This document shows positions 1-10,801 of a stretch of 64,000 nt of DNA, piece after piece. Each line of letters begins with the position of its first letter. Position 1 is the first letter of the stretch. The stretch spans positions 124,001-188,000 of the forward strand of contig JASWJB010000007.1 in the NCBI GenBank assembly GCA_032433595.1, given 5' to 3'. The DNA comes from Conoideocrella luteorostrata. Taxonomy: Eukaryota > Ascomycota > Sordariomycetes > Hypocreales > Clavicipitaceae. Both the position numbers and the translations under genes were made by a program. The notes beneath the pieces are model-generated. The model was not told the DNA's origin. It saw only the letters and a program-made list of their open reading frames with translations, and searched no databases.

Positions 1-635
1 ATTAGTTTGCTAGCCCCCAATCGTACCTGTTACTAGAGCCATACGGACGATGTCACTCCGGTGCACGGAAACCGGCGAATTGATGTGTCCCGCCTTGGGC
101 ATTAAGAAGTCGACAACCACAAACCATCAGTTCGCTTGAACATCACCTTGTACTCCGAAGCCAAATGGAAAGCTGTGTTACTCTCTTATCAAATTGAGTG
201 AAGCCCGCGGGTACGGACAGCCTACCCGCGTGCACACTCTCACTAATCGAAGCTGCGCGCGCTTCCGTCTTCGGATAGCCATGCATTTGGGTGCCTGAAA
301 TATATGCTCCGAGACGCACGGCATTTGTGCGAGTGGGCTGCGAAAGCAACAGACTGGCCAGAGGACGGCGCACGCTCAACGATAATCAGGCTTGTATCCT
401 CATATGATCTTGGATTCACCCTACATCTGTAGATACTTTAGCTCTGGAAGGGTTTTTTTTCTTTAGCTGTCATAAGACGACTGTATAGCTGATTAAATTT
501 TCAGTGAATGAAGCTTAATGTTTGGTTGCTGTACGTGGAGTTACAAGCAGTATGAGTTATAACAAGTGAGGTATGAGATGAATCCGCGAACTCAAACCCA
601 GATGAATGATCATCTCCCTCCCTTATCACAGTTTG
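1..635. other. Intergenic, left window edge
   Basis: No gene recognised. The region lies 3' of the NLR gene that ends at 636. Small open frames here have no recognisable domain and no supporting context. Confidence 0.6.
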
Positions 636-3600
636 CTAATTGTCATCAACTCCAAGAGAGCTAATCGTCCTTGGGAAAGATCCACACCCCCACCCCAAGG
701 TAGCTCTACCCTCCTTCTCATCTCTCAATTCTACACTTCTCTCAGCTGCCGCATGTACTTCCCACCTCTTCGCCCGCTTCGTCATGCTGTCCTCCGGCCC
801 CCAGAGCTTTTCTGCACCCAAGGCAAAGTGTTTGAAAACCATTGCGGCTTCTTCCAAAGCTCCCTGAGACATGAGAATCTTGCCCATGAACAACCCCTCA
901 CCCAATCGCATCCGCAGCCTGCTACAGTACATGCCTGCCAATCCATCAGCGTAAATCTTGCGGAATTTTTCGGCTTCGGTGGGCGATGGACGCCAATCTC
1001 GGAGGTAAAATTGCTCCAAAAGGAATGCTGCATGTATTGAACTAAGGCTGCTCTCGCCAAAGGCTTTACGAGTCGTTTCGTACGTCTCTAAAAGCATATT
1101 CTCGGCACTTTCGTACTCTTCATGAGCAGTCATGACCATTACCTCGGTCTTGCGAGTCCAGACATAATAGTCTTTGTGGCGGAGAGCTATTGACAACTCC
1201 GTAGATTCATCGTTGGGATGGTCGAGTTTGGCAACCAAGGCTTTCGCGTCTTCCAGGCGGTTCATTTTAAGAAAGAGCTTTGTAAGGTCAAAAATAGCAG
1301 CTTCAAAACCCCCAAACCCAGACGCCTGGAATGATACGGATGATTTGATGATGTTTTCTAAGAGCACAATCGTGCTGTCCATGTTTCCCGTCTCGCGGTC
1401 CCGCGAGGCGAGCATTGCGCATGCAGCAAGGTCACCTTTGGTGATGTCTACTTGTTCGGTGTCCAGCCAAGGGCCCATACCTACGAATCGACGAGCCCGA
1501 GTTATCCAAGAATCTTGTTTCGGGAGCTGGCTCAGTCGCAGATACACAGCGCCTAGTTTCCGACGTTCCGGTTGACTGTATTCCATGATTGCCACCGACT
1601 GTAACATATCTACGAAAATGTTGATAATTACCGGCGGACTCTGTGCCACTTTAAACACATCGCTTATCGTACACGGTCGAAAGTTCAGATTAGGTTTGTC
1701 CAAATTCGGGTCCTGGCATTCCTCAATAAACCGTGCAGCAAGTGGTGTCATGTTTTCAATCAGGAATTTGAGAGTCATCGGGTATACTGCGTCCGGACCT
1801 TGAAGAAACTGTGTAGCTGCGACACTAACAGCTACGAGAACTAGCCTCTGCCACCTCAGCTCGCCAGTCTTCGTATATGGGTGCATCACCTTGAGCATTG
1901 TGGCACAGAGTGCATGCAGCTCATGCATAGTTCCGGTGCATTGCCAAAAGAAGCGATATCTGAAAACCCCAACGACTAAATTATTCCAAAGGGCTTCTGA
2001 AGTAAAGTCGCCTTTGTCCAGCTGTTCCCCGAAGCGCTGCGTCGCAAGCCTCAACACAAGTTGCAGATGCGGAAACCACTTTCCGTCAAGTGCCTCCCCT
2101 GTATTCAACTTAACAAAGACCGAACCGCGAGCCAAAAAGAGTCGGTGAGTTTCCTCATCCAAGAATGATCGAATAGTTGAATGAACAATTTGATGCATGG
2201 AGAGAGTGACATCATCGTGTCCGGGCACCTTCTGGCTCCTAATTAAAGAGAATGAGGAGAGGATGGACTTGATCTCATAAAACTCCTCTACGTTCTCATG
2301 ACACTTCCACTTCGTGAAGCGGCTTTGGAATAGAGGGAGGAGTAGGTAGCTTTCAAGCAGAGCCTTGTTGTCAAGGTGAGCGAGAAAACTTAGAAGCTCA
2401 ACCGCCTTTGCGTTACGATCTCGGACAGCCCGAAAGGTCATCTCCAGTGTTGTATGCGTCGTCCGTTCGTGCAAAGAACCAGTGACTGATTTGTTCAAGT
2501 AATATGAAAGGTTCTCTCGTAGCCTCTTGACGTATGTTTCCAATGACATTGTCGTGGCAAACATATATGCCGCAGCGTGCTCTACCGCCAGTGCGAGATA
2601 ACCCAACTGACCGACGATTTCAAGACAGATTTCTTTCTCTTTTTCTGATAGATCTGTGGAGCCACTCCTTCTGATAAAAAGCTCCTGCGCGGCTTCTTCG
2701 GACATCTCCGCCACCTCGATAGGAGATCCATATGCATTGGCATTCCTGTTTTGGCTGGTGATTATCAGATTGCCCTTAGTGTTGGAGAATAACGGCAAAT
2801 ACTTGTTCAAATCATACTCTTCTTGGAAGTCAAAATTATCCATGACTAACAACCAGTTACCGTCGTGCTCGGCAAACCATTGTTTTAGGGCTTCAATAAC
2901 AGCTAGCGATGCCACAGATGTTTCTGGCTTTCCAGGTTCACTTGTGGTTGCCTCAGGAAGCCCCAAGGTCCTTGCTATCGAAAGGATGTCTTGCTTGACG
3001 GATGCCTCAGTCTTGGCATTCATGAAAAAGATTGCCGAGAAATCTTCTTCATTCTGCAGTGCATACTGGATGGCTAACTCCGTCTTCCCAGAGCCTGCCA
3101 CTCCCCAGAGTAGAACACGATGCAGAGAGCCCTGAGAGGACATAATACGTCGCATCTCTGAGATTTCATTTGTTCTTCCGGAAAAGTAGGTAGAACCACT
3201 ATATGGTAGTCCGATAGTGAGCCTTGGGTTCGATCTGGCTGGGTTGTCTGGCGAGTTCCACTCCAATAGGAAAGCCTTAGCAGTTGCTGCAGCCGCGGCA
3301 GCAGCATAGTGCTGCCACCGCTTCGATTTGTGACTGTCAGCATAGTCACAGACTCCCTTGATGACTATACTCGGAAACTGATCCCACACCCCTGCCCCTT
3401 CCATCTCAAACGCAATGATCCCATCAGCTTTGGCAAGTCGGTCGCGCTCCTCGGCCGACTTCAAAACTGTATTCGCCGAGCCCATAATTCCGAAATGCAC
3501 CTTTGGCTTGTCGACTGATTCACCACTTAAGCGTTTCCGAGCAACAGGTTTGTCAGAATCGCAGCCCAGATCTTCGCATTCCGACTTGCGGGCGACTTCA

Positions 3601-4283
3601 CAAATCTGTTTGCCCTGCACGCACTCTTTGCACGTCGGCACATGATGGCGGTGAATATGAGACGACCCGTAGAGAACATCAAATTCTTTACCTGGGCGCT
3701 TTGTGTCAGGCAACTGCGATTCGATATCCCTGAGAAAATCCCTCAAGCTGCCTTGTGTTTTTTGCTGGTAGCGATCTGTGCTTAGCTTGGCTTGAAAGGA
3801 CCGAATCTCTGGGCCAGCTCGACCAAGCGTGTCCAGCACACTTGTCTTCTTCTCGAATCCTTCCGCATACAACCTCCCAAAGTCATATTGTATAAGAGCT
3901 TGACTGACTATGACGTCGCCGAGGATGATTTCTTCTTGCCGCTGGTCGCCTACGAAAGGCACGCCACCACAGATGCCGACTACCAGCGCCAATTTAATAT
4001 TTGGAAAGCTGACCTTCATGGAAGCAACTGAAGCTGCGGCGCTGGTGGTCCCCATACCAGGCATATAAGCTAGAACAGCATTGTGCCTCCCAATGACGCC
4101 GGTAGTGTAGGCATTGGGGTCGTTGTTGGCCTTGCCATAGCGCTTACCTTCATCTTCCCAAAACTTGTCGAACACTGCTTGAACGCATTCTGCCTCTAGA
4201 GGCAGGGCACATATTAAAGCAATGTCGAACCCGTCGCGATTGCGAGGGGGGGTAAGGGATCGCATCTGGCTGCTTTTCGTCAA
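636..4283 (-). CDS. NLR-like STAND protein: PNP_UDP / NB-ARC / TPR-like
   Basis: A single 1215-residue frame without introns. Residues about 15-345 form a nucleoside-phosphorylase-like (PNP_UDP) domain: it opens with DIALICALPLEAE, has the glycine loop GICGGVP, then FEMEGAG near 294 and CDYADSHK, which hold the Glu and Asp that line the nucleoside site in this superfamily. A Cys/His-rich insertion (HxxTCKEC...C...C) sits at about 212-245. An NB-ARC NTPase follows: Walker A GVAGSGKT near 393-400, Walker B LLVMDNFD near 476-483, then a winged-helix-like segment ending in an MHQIV motif. Residues about 750-1190 are helical, with degenerate TPR-like units (ALEEAAMVFKHF). Fungal proteins of this layout are NLR-type sensors linked to non-self recognition. 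Related PNP domains in bacterial defence proteins act as ATP nucleosidases, so this domain may be the effector; that is inference. The start gives the complete PNP domain. Confidence 0.92.
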   Translation of the reverse strand: MTKSSQMRSLTPPRNRDGFDIALICALPLEAECVQAVFDKFWEDEGKRYGKANNDPNAYTTGVIGRHNAVLAYMPGMGTTSAAASVASMKVSFPNIKLALVVGICGGVPFVGDQRQEEIILGDVIVSQALIQYDFGRLYAEGFEKKTSVLDTLGRAGPEIRSFQAKLSTDRYQQKTQGSLRDFLRDIESQLPDTKRPGKEFDVLYGSSHIHRHHVPTCKECVQGKQICEVARKSECEDLGCDSDKPVARKRLSGESVDKPKVHFGIMGSANTVLKSAEERDRLAKADGIIAFEMEGAGVWDQFPSIVIKGVCDYADSHKSKRWQHYAAAAAAATAKAFLLEWNSPDNPARSNPRLTIGLPYSGSTYFSGRTNEISEMRRIMSSQGSLHRVLLWGVAGSGKTELAIQYALQNEEDFSAIFFMNAKTEASVKQDILSIARTLGLPEATTSEPGKPETSVASLAVIEALKQWFAEHDGNWLLVMDNFDFQEEYDLNKYLPLFSNTKGNLIITSQNRNANAYGSPIEVAEMSEEAAQELFIRRSGSTDLSEKEKEICLEIVGQLGYLALAVEHAAAYMFATTMSLETYVKRLRENLSYYLNKSVTGSLHERTTHTTLEMTFRAVRDRNAKAVELLSFLAHLDNKALLESYLLLPLFQSRFTKWKCHENVEEFYEIKSILSSFSLIRSQKVPGHDDVTLSMHQIVHSTIRSFLDEETHRLFLARGSVFVKLNTGEALDGKWFPHLQLVLRLATQRFGEQLDKGDFTSEALWNNLVVGVFRYRFFWQCTGTMHELHALCATMLKVMHPYTKTGELRWQRLVLVAVSVAATQFLQGPDAVYPMTLKFLIENMTPLAARFIEECQDPNLDKPNLNFRPCTISDVFKVAQSPPVIINIFVDMLQSVAIMEYSQPERRKLGAVYLRLSQLPKQDSWITRARRFVGMGPWLDTEQVDITKGDLAACAMLASRDRETGNMDSTIVLLENIIKSSVSFQASGFGGFEAAIFDLTKLFLKMNRLEDAKALVAKLDHPNDESTELSIALRHKDYYVWTRKTEVMVMTAHEEYESAENMLLETYETTRKAFGESSLSSIHAAFLLEQFYLRDWRPSPTEAEKFRKIYADGLAGMYCSRLRMRLGEGLFMGKILMSQGALEEAAMVFKHFALGAEKLWGPEDSMTKRAKRWEVHAAAERSVELRDEKEGRATLGWGCGSFPRTISSLGVDDN

Positions 4284-5877
4284 GCGTGACTAGAGTGCCG
4301 TGTCATGCACATCGCGGTTGCGCATCGATACTCGAACATCACGGCATGGACGAAAAAACGAGGCGCCATTGGGAAATCAATTATGGCAAGAGAAACGTAT
4401 CAATATATTACAGAATGTGGGCGTGCGGCTGAAATGAAAGCTGAAGCGCGCTCAAACAGGGCTAAGGCCCGGGCCGAGCTAGAGTTGAAAGTATTGATCA
4501 ATATATTGGGCAGCTAAGCAGTTTATTTTCAGCCTCGTTAGCTAGCCTTTTTATTGGAACACCCGTGACAAATGCCTAGTGGTACGGTGAAGCTGCTACT
4601 ATTAACCCTTTCCCAGCATTTTCTGAGTCAATGGAAGCCAAGAATTTTATCACTGGGAGTAATAAGAGCAGGGAGAGAAAGCGGGAAGGGGATGAAAACG
4701 AGTTAAGACAGAAGATACAGCCGGAGATGTCGCGACCGACTCGATAACTCCGAAACAATACTCCGTAGATATTAATTGCGGGGCCAATTTTAAATGATTC
4801 AGTGCGGGAGACCTTCATGCCACTGGGAAACTGGATAACTATTCATTGACCCCCGTTGAATTATTATTTCTGTGTGCTGTGTGTCGGAACATGCGGCAAA
4901 ATGCCGTCAAGAGATGAGCAGAGTACTAACGTCGAAAGCCCACGTGGGCCAACTCACCTCTTCGTATTGTAATGTTTACTCTGTACCCCGTACATGAAAG
5001 AACAAGTATGGAGTAATTGACCGCATGGCTCTTTATCCACGTGTACGGAGCCACTTGGTATGGACGTAGTGGTACAGCCCACCGGATAACCCATGATGTT
5101 CATCCTGCAATACCGGAAATACAGTAGGCGAAAAGAATCTTCCCTGTTCTAACTCTGAACTGCTTATAAGATAACCCATGCTTCCGAATTAAGACAGGGA
5201 ATTGTGGTATTAGCGTGCGCGACCTTCCTGAACGGGCATGATGCGGTTGCCCTACCACCGCCGGGTTCATGAACTCCTGTTTGAGATGTGCCGAGCATGC
5301 AGATTTGTTTGCATGATGCTGGCCAATTGACGTAAGAGGGCCTGCACTTTGTCTCTCAGAGAGACAAGTTTTGCAGCTACAGTCCCCGGGACTTGTCTCG
5401 TAGCACCGGACATTTGCTATCTCTTTATGATTGAGATTTCGGCGAATGGAATGCGATTGACATCAACAACCCAGGTTCCGGAGTAACTTAATATTCCCAT
5501 TTCGCGGGGTAACTATGCAGCAGGACGTCATTTCGGTATTCAAATGAGCGAGTCTGTTGAAGCGCTTAATCTCATCAGAATTCCAGCTTCTGTTTGTGGA
5601 ATAGTCTTGCCTTTGTCTCTTAAATTGGTGCACATGTGTCGACAAACCCGTGGTCTCAATGGCAAGGGTGCTCCCGACGGGTACTAAACATGCACAGTAC
5701 GAGACAACTTCTCTGCAACAAACCAAGAGATGACAAGACAATTTAAATGCAACGTTTCAAATCGTCGCCACTCATGTCTTTTAGCCTCCAGTTCGGATTT
5801 GAATTCAGGTTACCTTATCATGTTTCACTGGGATGGACCGAGTGGTTCATACCGGCCCGACATATATGTCGTGCGTG
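4284..5877. other. Intergenic, 1.6 kb
   Basis: Shared 5' region of the divergently placed NLR (-) and the DUF3472-like secreted gene (+). It holds one TACTCCGTA motif at 4759-4767. I see no coding signal. Confidence 0.6.
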
Positions 5878-5885
5878 TATAAAAG
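5878..5885 (+). promoter_or_regulatory. TATA box of the secreted DUF3472-like gene
   Basis: TATAAAAG lies 98 bases before the ATG at 5984. A pyrimidine-rich stretch follows between the two. The position suits a fungal core promoter for a highly or conditionally expressed secreted protein. Confidence 0.55.
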
Positions 5886-5983
5886 AACCGTCTCATTCCA
5901 CTATTCCCGTATAGAGTAGCTCCTCTGGTAGAACTCAACGCAGTTAATCAAATTTCTCTCATAAACGTTCTACAATACTCAAG

Positions 5984-6703
5984 ATGAAGTACTCTTTGAC
6001 GACTCTGGCAGCCCTCGCCCCCCAACTCGGCTTTGCTCTCGTCGGCAACAGCTGGTCCTTCTCTGGAAAACCTTCCGGCGGCTTGAAGGATGTGACTTTC
6101 CCTTTCAACATGGCTGGCGCTACCCATAAATCTGGATACTACTATGCTCAGCAGTTTAACTTCAACGGCATCCCAGACGTCGGCTACTGCGGCATTCAGA
6201 ACCGACCCAACAAGAATGGGCGGAGCATTGTACACGCCGTCTTTTCGTCCTTCCAAAAGGGCGCAACTACCAAGGACTCAAATTGCCACACTGGCGCCGA
6301 TGGTGGCCCCGGCGTGAGCTGTGCTGTTGATTTCGAAGGCGATTACAGCGCGACTTATAACATCGTTGTGGAGAACGTTTCCGGCACAACATGGAAAGGA
6401 ACAGCTGTCAACACAGCTACGGGAAAATCAACACATATTGGAACATATTCCCTGCCGTCAGCAGCTGGCGGCATCAAGTCCAGCCAAGTGGGCTTCGTGG
6501 AATATTTTCCCTGGAACTCTGGCAGCCATCAGTGCTCTCAGCTACCCAAGACAGAGGTCACTATGTACAAGCCTACTTCGAAGACCTCTGGTGCTGGAAC
6601 TGGAAGTATTGGAAAGCCCTATGAGTACGGCGACTGCAAGGGCAAGGTCAAGTTTTCTACGTCCCAGGTCTCCGGCGGCTACAAGATTGATGTTGGATTT
6701 TAA
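5984..6703 (+). CDS. Secreted DUF3472-like protein
   Basis: A 239-residue protein with no intron. Residues 1 to about 19 form a signal peptide (MKYSLTTLAALAPQLGFALV), so the product should be extracellular or in the cell wall. The body has the pattern known from DUF3472 proteins, which are common in actinobacteria: DVTFPFNMAG, GYYYAQQFNFNG, GYCGIQNRPN, AVFSSFQKGA, then a Cys pair around SNCHTGADGGPGVSC, then GTYSLPSAAGG and a VGFVEYFPWNSG strand. The fold is probably a beta-sandwich; the function is unknown. Six cysteines after the signal peptide suggest disulfides. The ATG follows a TATA box by about 100 bases and an A/C-rich leader. Family assignment is by remembered motif pattern, not by a search. 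Confidence 0.75.
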   Translation: MKYSLTTLAALAPQLGFALVGNSWSFSGKPSGGLKDVTFPFNMAGATHKSGYYYAQQFNFNGIPDVGYCGIQNRPNKNGRSIVHAVFSSFQKGATTKDSNCHTGADGGPGVSCAVDFEGDYSATYNIVVENVSGTTWKGTAVNTATGKSTHIGTYSLPSAAGGIKSSQVGFVEYFPWNSGSHQCSQLPKTEVTMYKPTSKTSGAGTGSIGKPYEYGDCKGKVKFSTSQVSGGYKIDVGF

Positions 6704-6850
6704 GTAGACATGGCTGCTTATTGATCAGTTCTGCCGGTTCGGCGTCATCTGGCTCTGCTGTAACCTATCTAGTGTATGTAGTTCTAGTATTTGTGAAACA
6801 TTTAGGATCAATCCAATTCACTGCCTTCTCACACGTACTTCATGTACACA

Positions 6851-8095
6851 TCAAGCCTGCACATCATATTGAAAGAGCGAAGGATCCAAATCTGGCATCT
6901 TATAGTCCGGATCTGCAGCTTTGTATGCTTCCACGGCATTCGCAGGCGGGGGATATATCAACATTGTATTGATGAACTTCTTGACCGCCTTGGCCTGCCC
7001 GCCGATTTGAAGAACTTTCCGATCCCATCCCTCCGTGAGCACAGCCGCCGCTGGTCCCAAGTCAAGACAAGTCCCGTAGTAAGGTTGAGCATAGGGCCTT
7101 TTGGGCAATTGAAGCAAGTCAGCCGCTGCATTGTGTCCTGACGAACGACCGAGGACCAAGGCGTGCTGGCAGGACATCATTGCCGCGTGACCATCATCAT
7201 CTGCTACCGCACGGGCAGCGTCTCCCGTTGCGAATACGCTTGGAGTATGCGGAACTTGGAGATTCGCATCGACAATCAGGCGGCCGAGTTGATCTTTGTC
7301 TCCGTGAATCTGAGTTGTCAGCTCCGTCGCAACCATACCGACAGTCCAAATGACGGTGCTGGCTTCAATTCGCTCGCCTGTTGAAGTAGTGGCACCTTTT
7401 GCATCAACTTGGGAAACTTCAACGCCGAGCTTTGTTTCAATTCCATAATCTTCAAACGCTTGCTTGATAATTGGCCGGGGTCCAGGACCAAGAGCTGGTC
7501 CAATATCCAAATTCCGTTCCACGACGACTACTCTTATTTCCTCCTTCTCCCCAAGAATAGAGCGAAGTCGCGCGGGAAGCTCTGCAGCCACTTCTATACC
7601 CGTGAAACCCCCTCCGCATACTACCACAGTATTTCGTGCTGTGTTTCTTGGAAGCGACACTAGGTCGTGAAGATGCTGATCGAGTTCTGTCGCGGCCTGC
7701 AGCTGATCGACGTTGAATGCGTGTTCTTTCAGTCCAGGTACGTCTGGCATCTTCAAATGACTACCCGCCGCAAGAATAAGTCTGTCATATGCCATGTCAG
7801 ACTCTTCTCCGGCAGCATCAGTGAAGTTGACCTTTCTCGTGCTGGTGCGGATGTTTCTGACGGTGCCGGTTACAAACTTTACACCGGTTGCCATGAAAAG
7901 ATCACCCAGTGGCGCAGCCAAAGTTGCAGGGCTTGCTTCATAAAGCCGTGGCCGAATCGTCAGGCTTTGATTGGGAGCAATGACAACGACTTCGATCTCT
8001 GCATCCTTGCCATTTTGGGAAATGAGTCGCCGGGCGGACAAGGCACTGTAGAGTCCTGCAAAACCGGCACCAACGATAACAATTCTTTGTGGCAT
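6851..8095 (-). CDS. NAD(P)H:FAD oxidoreductase, NDH-2/AIF-like
   Basis: A 414-residue intronless flavoprotein of the Pyr_redox_2 family. Dinucleotide sites are clear: FAD-binding GAGFAG at residues 9-14, the second Rossmann motif VVVCGGGFTGIEVAAEL at about 158-174, and the FAD-closing VFATGDAA near 288. Sequence around MMSCQHALVLGRSSGHNAAADLL and YYGTCLDLGPAAAV matches soluble, bacterial-type NDH-2-like oxidoreductases better than the fungal mitochondrial NDE/NDI enzymes. There is no mitochondrial presequence or EF-hand. Likely role: NAD(P)H-dependent reduction of a quinone or another small acceptor in the cytosol, with the substrate unknown. It converges with the secreted DUF3472-like gene (150 bp between stops). 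ATG at 8095 is chosen because the FAD motif begins four residues later. Confidence 0.9.
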   Translation of the reverse strand: MPQRIVIVGAGFAGLYSALSARRLISQNGKDAEIEVVVIAPNQSLTIRPRLYEASPATLAAPLGDLFMATGVKFVTGTVRNIRTSTRKVNFTDAAGEESDMAYDRLILAAGSHLKMPDVPGLKEHAFNVDQLQAATELDQHLHDLVSLPRNTARNTVVVCGGGFTGIEVAAELPARLRSILGEKEEIRVVVVERNLDIGPALGPGPRPIIKQAFEDYGIETKLGVEVSQVDAKGATTSTGERIEASTVIWTVGMVATELTTQIHGDKDQLGRLIVDANLQVPHTPSVFATGDAARAVADDDGHAAMMSCQHALVLGRSSGHNAAADLLQLPKRPYAQPYYGTCLDLGPAAAVLTEGWDRKVLQIGGQAKAVKKFINTMLIYPPPANAVEAYKAADPDYKMPDLDPSLFQYDVQA

Positions 8096-10429
8096 TTCTG
8101 CGATCGTCTGATACGCAGTGAGAAATAAAGTGAAATATCAATTTTCGGAACTTGAAAGATACAGAGCGGATATGTGATTAAGACTGAAGTGTTCTCTCCC
8201 TCCGTTTTTGTACAATTGAGCAACTTATATACCGGGCATTTGCCTTGCAGTTACTGGTAGCCCGTCCGCCGAAGCAGCCGGCGCCAGGCAGAGTGATTGA
8301 ACGGTCGGGATATCTGATGAATAGCCGCGTCAGAACTAACATACATCAGTCGCGGCAATTAATCGTCTTGAGTAAGAGAAATTTAGCAATCCTTTCCCGT
8401 GCGATTCCGAACGGAACAACGAATACCCCGTACCCAACACTCACTTACACGACATGCCGAGCGGCCCAGGGGAAAATAATTAACCACAATTACCCCCAGG
8501 CAAAATCGGCTACCCGCTAAACGCGAACACAGCGCTATCTACAATGACAGATGCATTTCAAGTTTGCATCCATCCATAAAAATTTATTGGCAAGTCCTCA
8601 CTCTGCTCTATTCCAAGGAATCCGAACTTTGGATTGATCTTTACCGACCAAGACCGACGTGGTTTCCGTGAGCAAAGGTGTCAGCAGGGCCGCAATGTAG
8701 TTTCGATCCCACGGCATCGGCTGGGACTGTATGTGGGTGAGCCGAAGGATTTTTTGTAAAGATATTCAGGTAGTGATATGCAGTCGCTGAGGGAAGACAC
8801 ACCGCTCTGTGCTTTGCCTGCACTTTCTCGAGGAGCCCTGAGGTAAACTGCCTCCATGGCGTGCTATACTGAATCCCTTACAGTACACCTTCCATTACAC
8901 AGCCAGCATACCCGCCGCTAAGATACCCCCAAGATAAAACTAACGCCACCCTGAGATGCCTGAAGCGCTTTTCGGCAATCCCAAGACAAAGCCCTATTTA
9001 GTGTCTCTTTAGTCGCCCAACATCCACCCCCATCGCGGCATCTTCGGCGTGCACCGCTTTGTCAGGATCCACCACTCAGAGTTGAAGCTTAGATAATTCT
9101 TGAAGATCAGCAGCCCAGTATTAACTGGCAGAATTACCAGCTTGGCCATTGGCTAGGACGAGAGGGTTCTTGAAAGATATGTGCCATCTCTCGGAGGCAG
9201 GTTTGGCAATGCTGTTCCGTCCTAGAGGTCGCACAACAGTGTCTGCCCACTGGTGGCAGTACAAATGAAATCATCCATTCCATCACGTAGTGATTTAGGG
9301 AGGTTGGCAGACTATGGCTTATGATTAGTGTCTGTAATCACGTTAAAGGTTAAACCTAGGCAAGATGCACATTCAATTAGTTTAAGCTGATCGCCCACCC
9401 AATAGATGACCATGCTGGTGGCGGAAGGTTCATTTTTTGAGAAGTATTGCTTTATAACTTCGTCTACGGAGCCGTACGTAACACTTAAGGTATGCATCTA
9501 AACGCAGCCCGCCCCCTTCAAGCATGTTTTGGCCATTCAAAACCTGAAGGCGCTTCTCCACTACAAAGCTCGAAATACATGCCCATTGCTTCGTTCGCTA
9601 CTACCCCTTTACTTCGTACCGTGAGGGTGCGGGAAATTAGGGTTATTTCATTTTTATTTACCATTCAGCTTGCAGCCATAGAAGCCATCTATATCGGAAT
9701 ACCCCGAGTTGCTGCAAACAGCGTCCCCCGCAAAATGGTAAGTATTATCCACCCCCAGAACATCCAAGATGCGTACAGTCGGTTCTCCAACTCGTCGTCA
9801 CTTGTGTCGATTGATGCTACTGATGTAAGATCGGCAGCCGGTGGAAGGTACCGCGTATTTGTAGACTCTCTACCCCTTTCAGTGTCTATGCGTCTATTAT
9901 TGAAGTAGTTGGCAATTATAAAACTTAAAATAAATGACAAGTTATATTTTAACCTTATAGTAAATTGTTGTTTTTTTGTACTGAAGCATTCTCCAAACAG
10001 TCTAACAAACAGGTGTCTTGAGGGCCCCGGCTCTATCTCGCTGCTGTTACCCAGAGTGGTTAATTCACTCGGGGCGCATATCGTACCCGACATACTACTC
10101 TCTCATCGTGAAAATATAGCCTCTCAATGGCTATGACTGGCGCGTACTAAAGCCCAGGTGATTAACCTCAATGCGAGCTATACGAAATGGAGGGACTTCA
10201 CACTAGAATGAATGACCCAACTCTCAGGCACTAGTATAGCAAATGGTACTCTAACCGATCCCGCTTTTAGCACGACTGAAAAAGGACATTACTATCTATT
10301 GATGGGCCTTCCTGAATTCCCGTTCTACATTACAACTTTCGATACAAGTCTCACGGCACGGCACACTGCAAAGTCTTAACATCGATACTTGCATTCCAAG
10401 CACTTGCCATATCTGTCAACCCTGCTATA
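8096..10429. other. Intergenic, 2.3 kb
   Basis: No gene supported. An open frame at 9689-10093 (-) has a hydrophobic stretch but no recognisable family. Bases 9909-9975 are AT-rich. Confidence 0.55.
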
Positions 10430-10801
10430 ATGTGCGACCAAAGCCCATATCACACTCAGGAAACCTGGTCAAAAACACTTAACCAGTTGATGAACGGACC
10501 CGACTCCGACGTTCCCCAACTCCTTTCGCGACTCTATTCTCAAGATTGCGCAATCAACACGAATGGCAAGAAACTAGACGGAAGAACTGTTGTTCCTTAC
10601 ATAATGGGACTCCGGGAGATGTTCGCTTCCACTGAGATTCGGAGTTTGCACTGGCTTCGTGACAGGGATATGTTTGCAGAGAGGCATGACGTGATTGCGA
10701 AGCTCAAAGACGGAACAGTCAGTCGGATTGAGGTGCTTATTATGGGGGAACTCAATTCCCAGGGGCAGGCAATTTGGCTCGAGGAGATTGCGCACATGTA
10801 A
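10430..10801 (+). CDS. SnoaL/NTF2-like small protein
   Basis: A 123-residue frame with no intron. The layout fits the NTF2-like cone fold: an N-terminal helix (TWSKTLNQLMNG), LLSRLYSQDCAINTNGKKLDGRTVVPYIMGLREMF as the helix-strand-helix unit typical of SnoaL-like proteins, then beta strands (FAERHDVIAKLKDG, SRIEVLIMGELNSQGQAIWLEEIAHM). Such proteins are cyclases, isomerases or ligand-binding proteins, and nothing here fixes the substrate. No signal peptide. It lies 476 bp upstream of the Zn2Cys6 regulator and is read the same way, so regulation by that factor is possible but unproven. Family call is from pattern alone. Confidence 0.65.
   Translation: MCDQSPYHTQETWSKTLNQLMNGPDSDVPQLLSRLYSQDCAINTNGKKLDGRTVVPYIMGLREMFASTEIRSLHWLRDRDMFAERHDVIAKLKDGTVSRIEVLIMGELNSQGQAIWLEEIAHM

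Noticed and set aside
606..1040. 144-residue plus-strand frame
   Set aside because: Lies antisense to the coding region of the NB-ARC NLR; no domain, a shadow of the real gene.
9635..9645. TTAGGGTT-like telomere motif
   Set aside because: Single copy only, not an array.
9689..10093. 134-residue minus-strand frame with a hydrophobic stretch
   Set aside because: No recognisable family, runs through an AT-rich area, no promoter or conserved motif; not strong enough to call.
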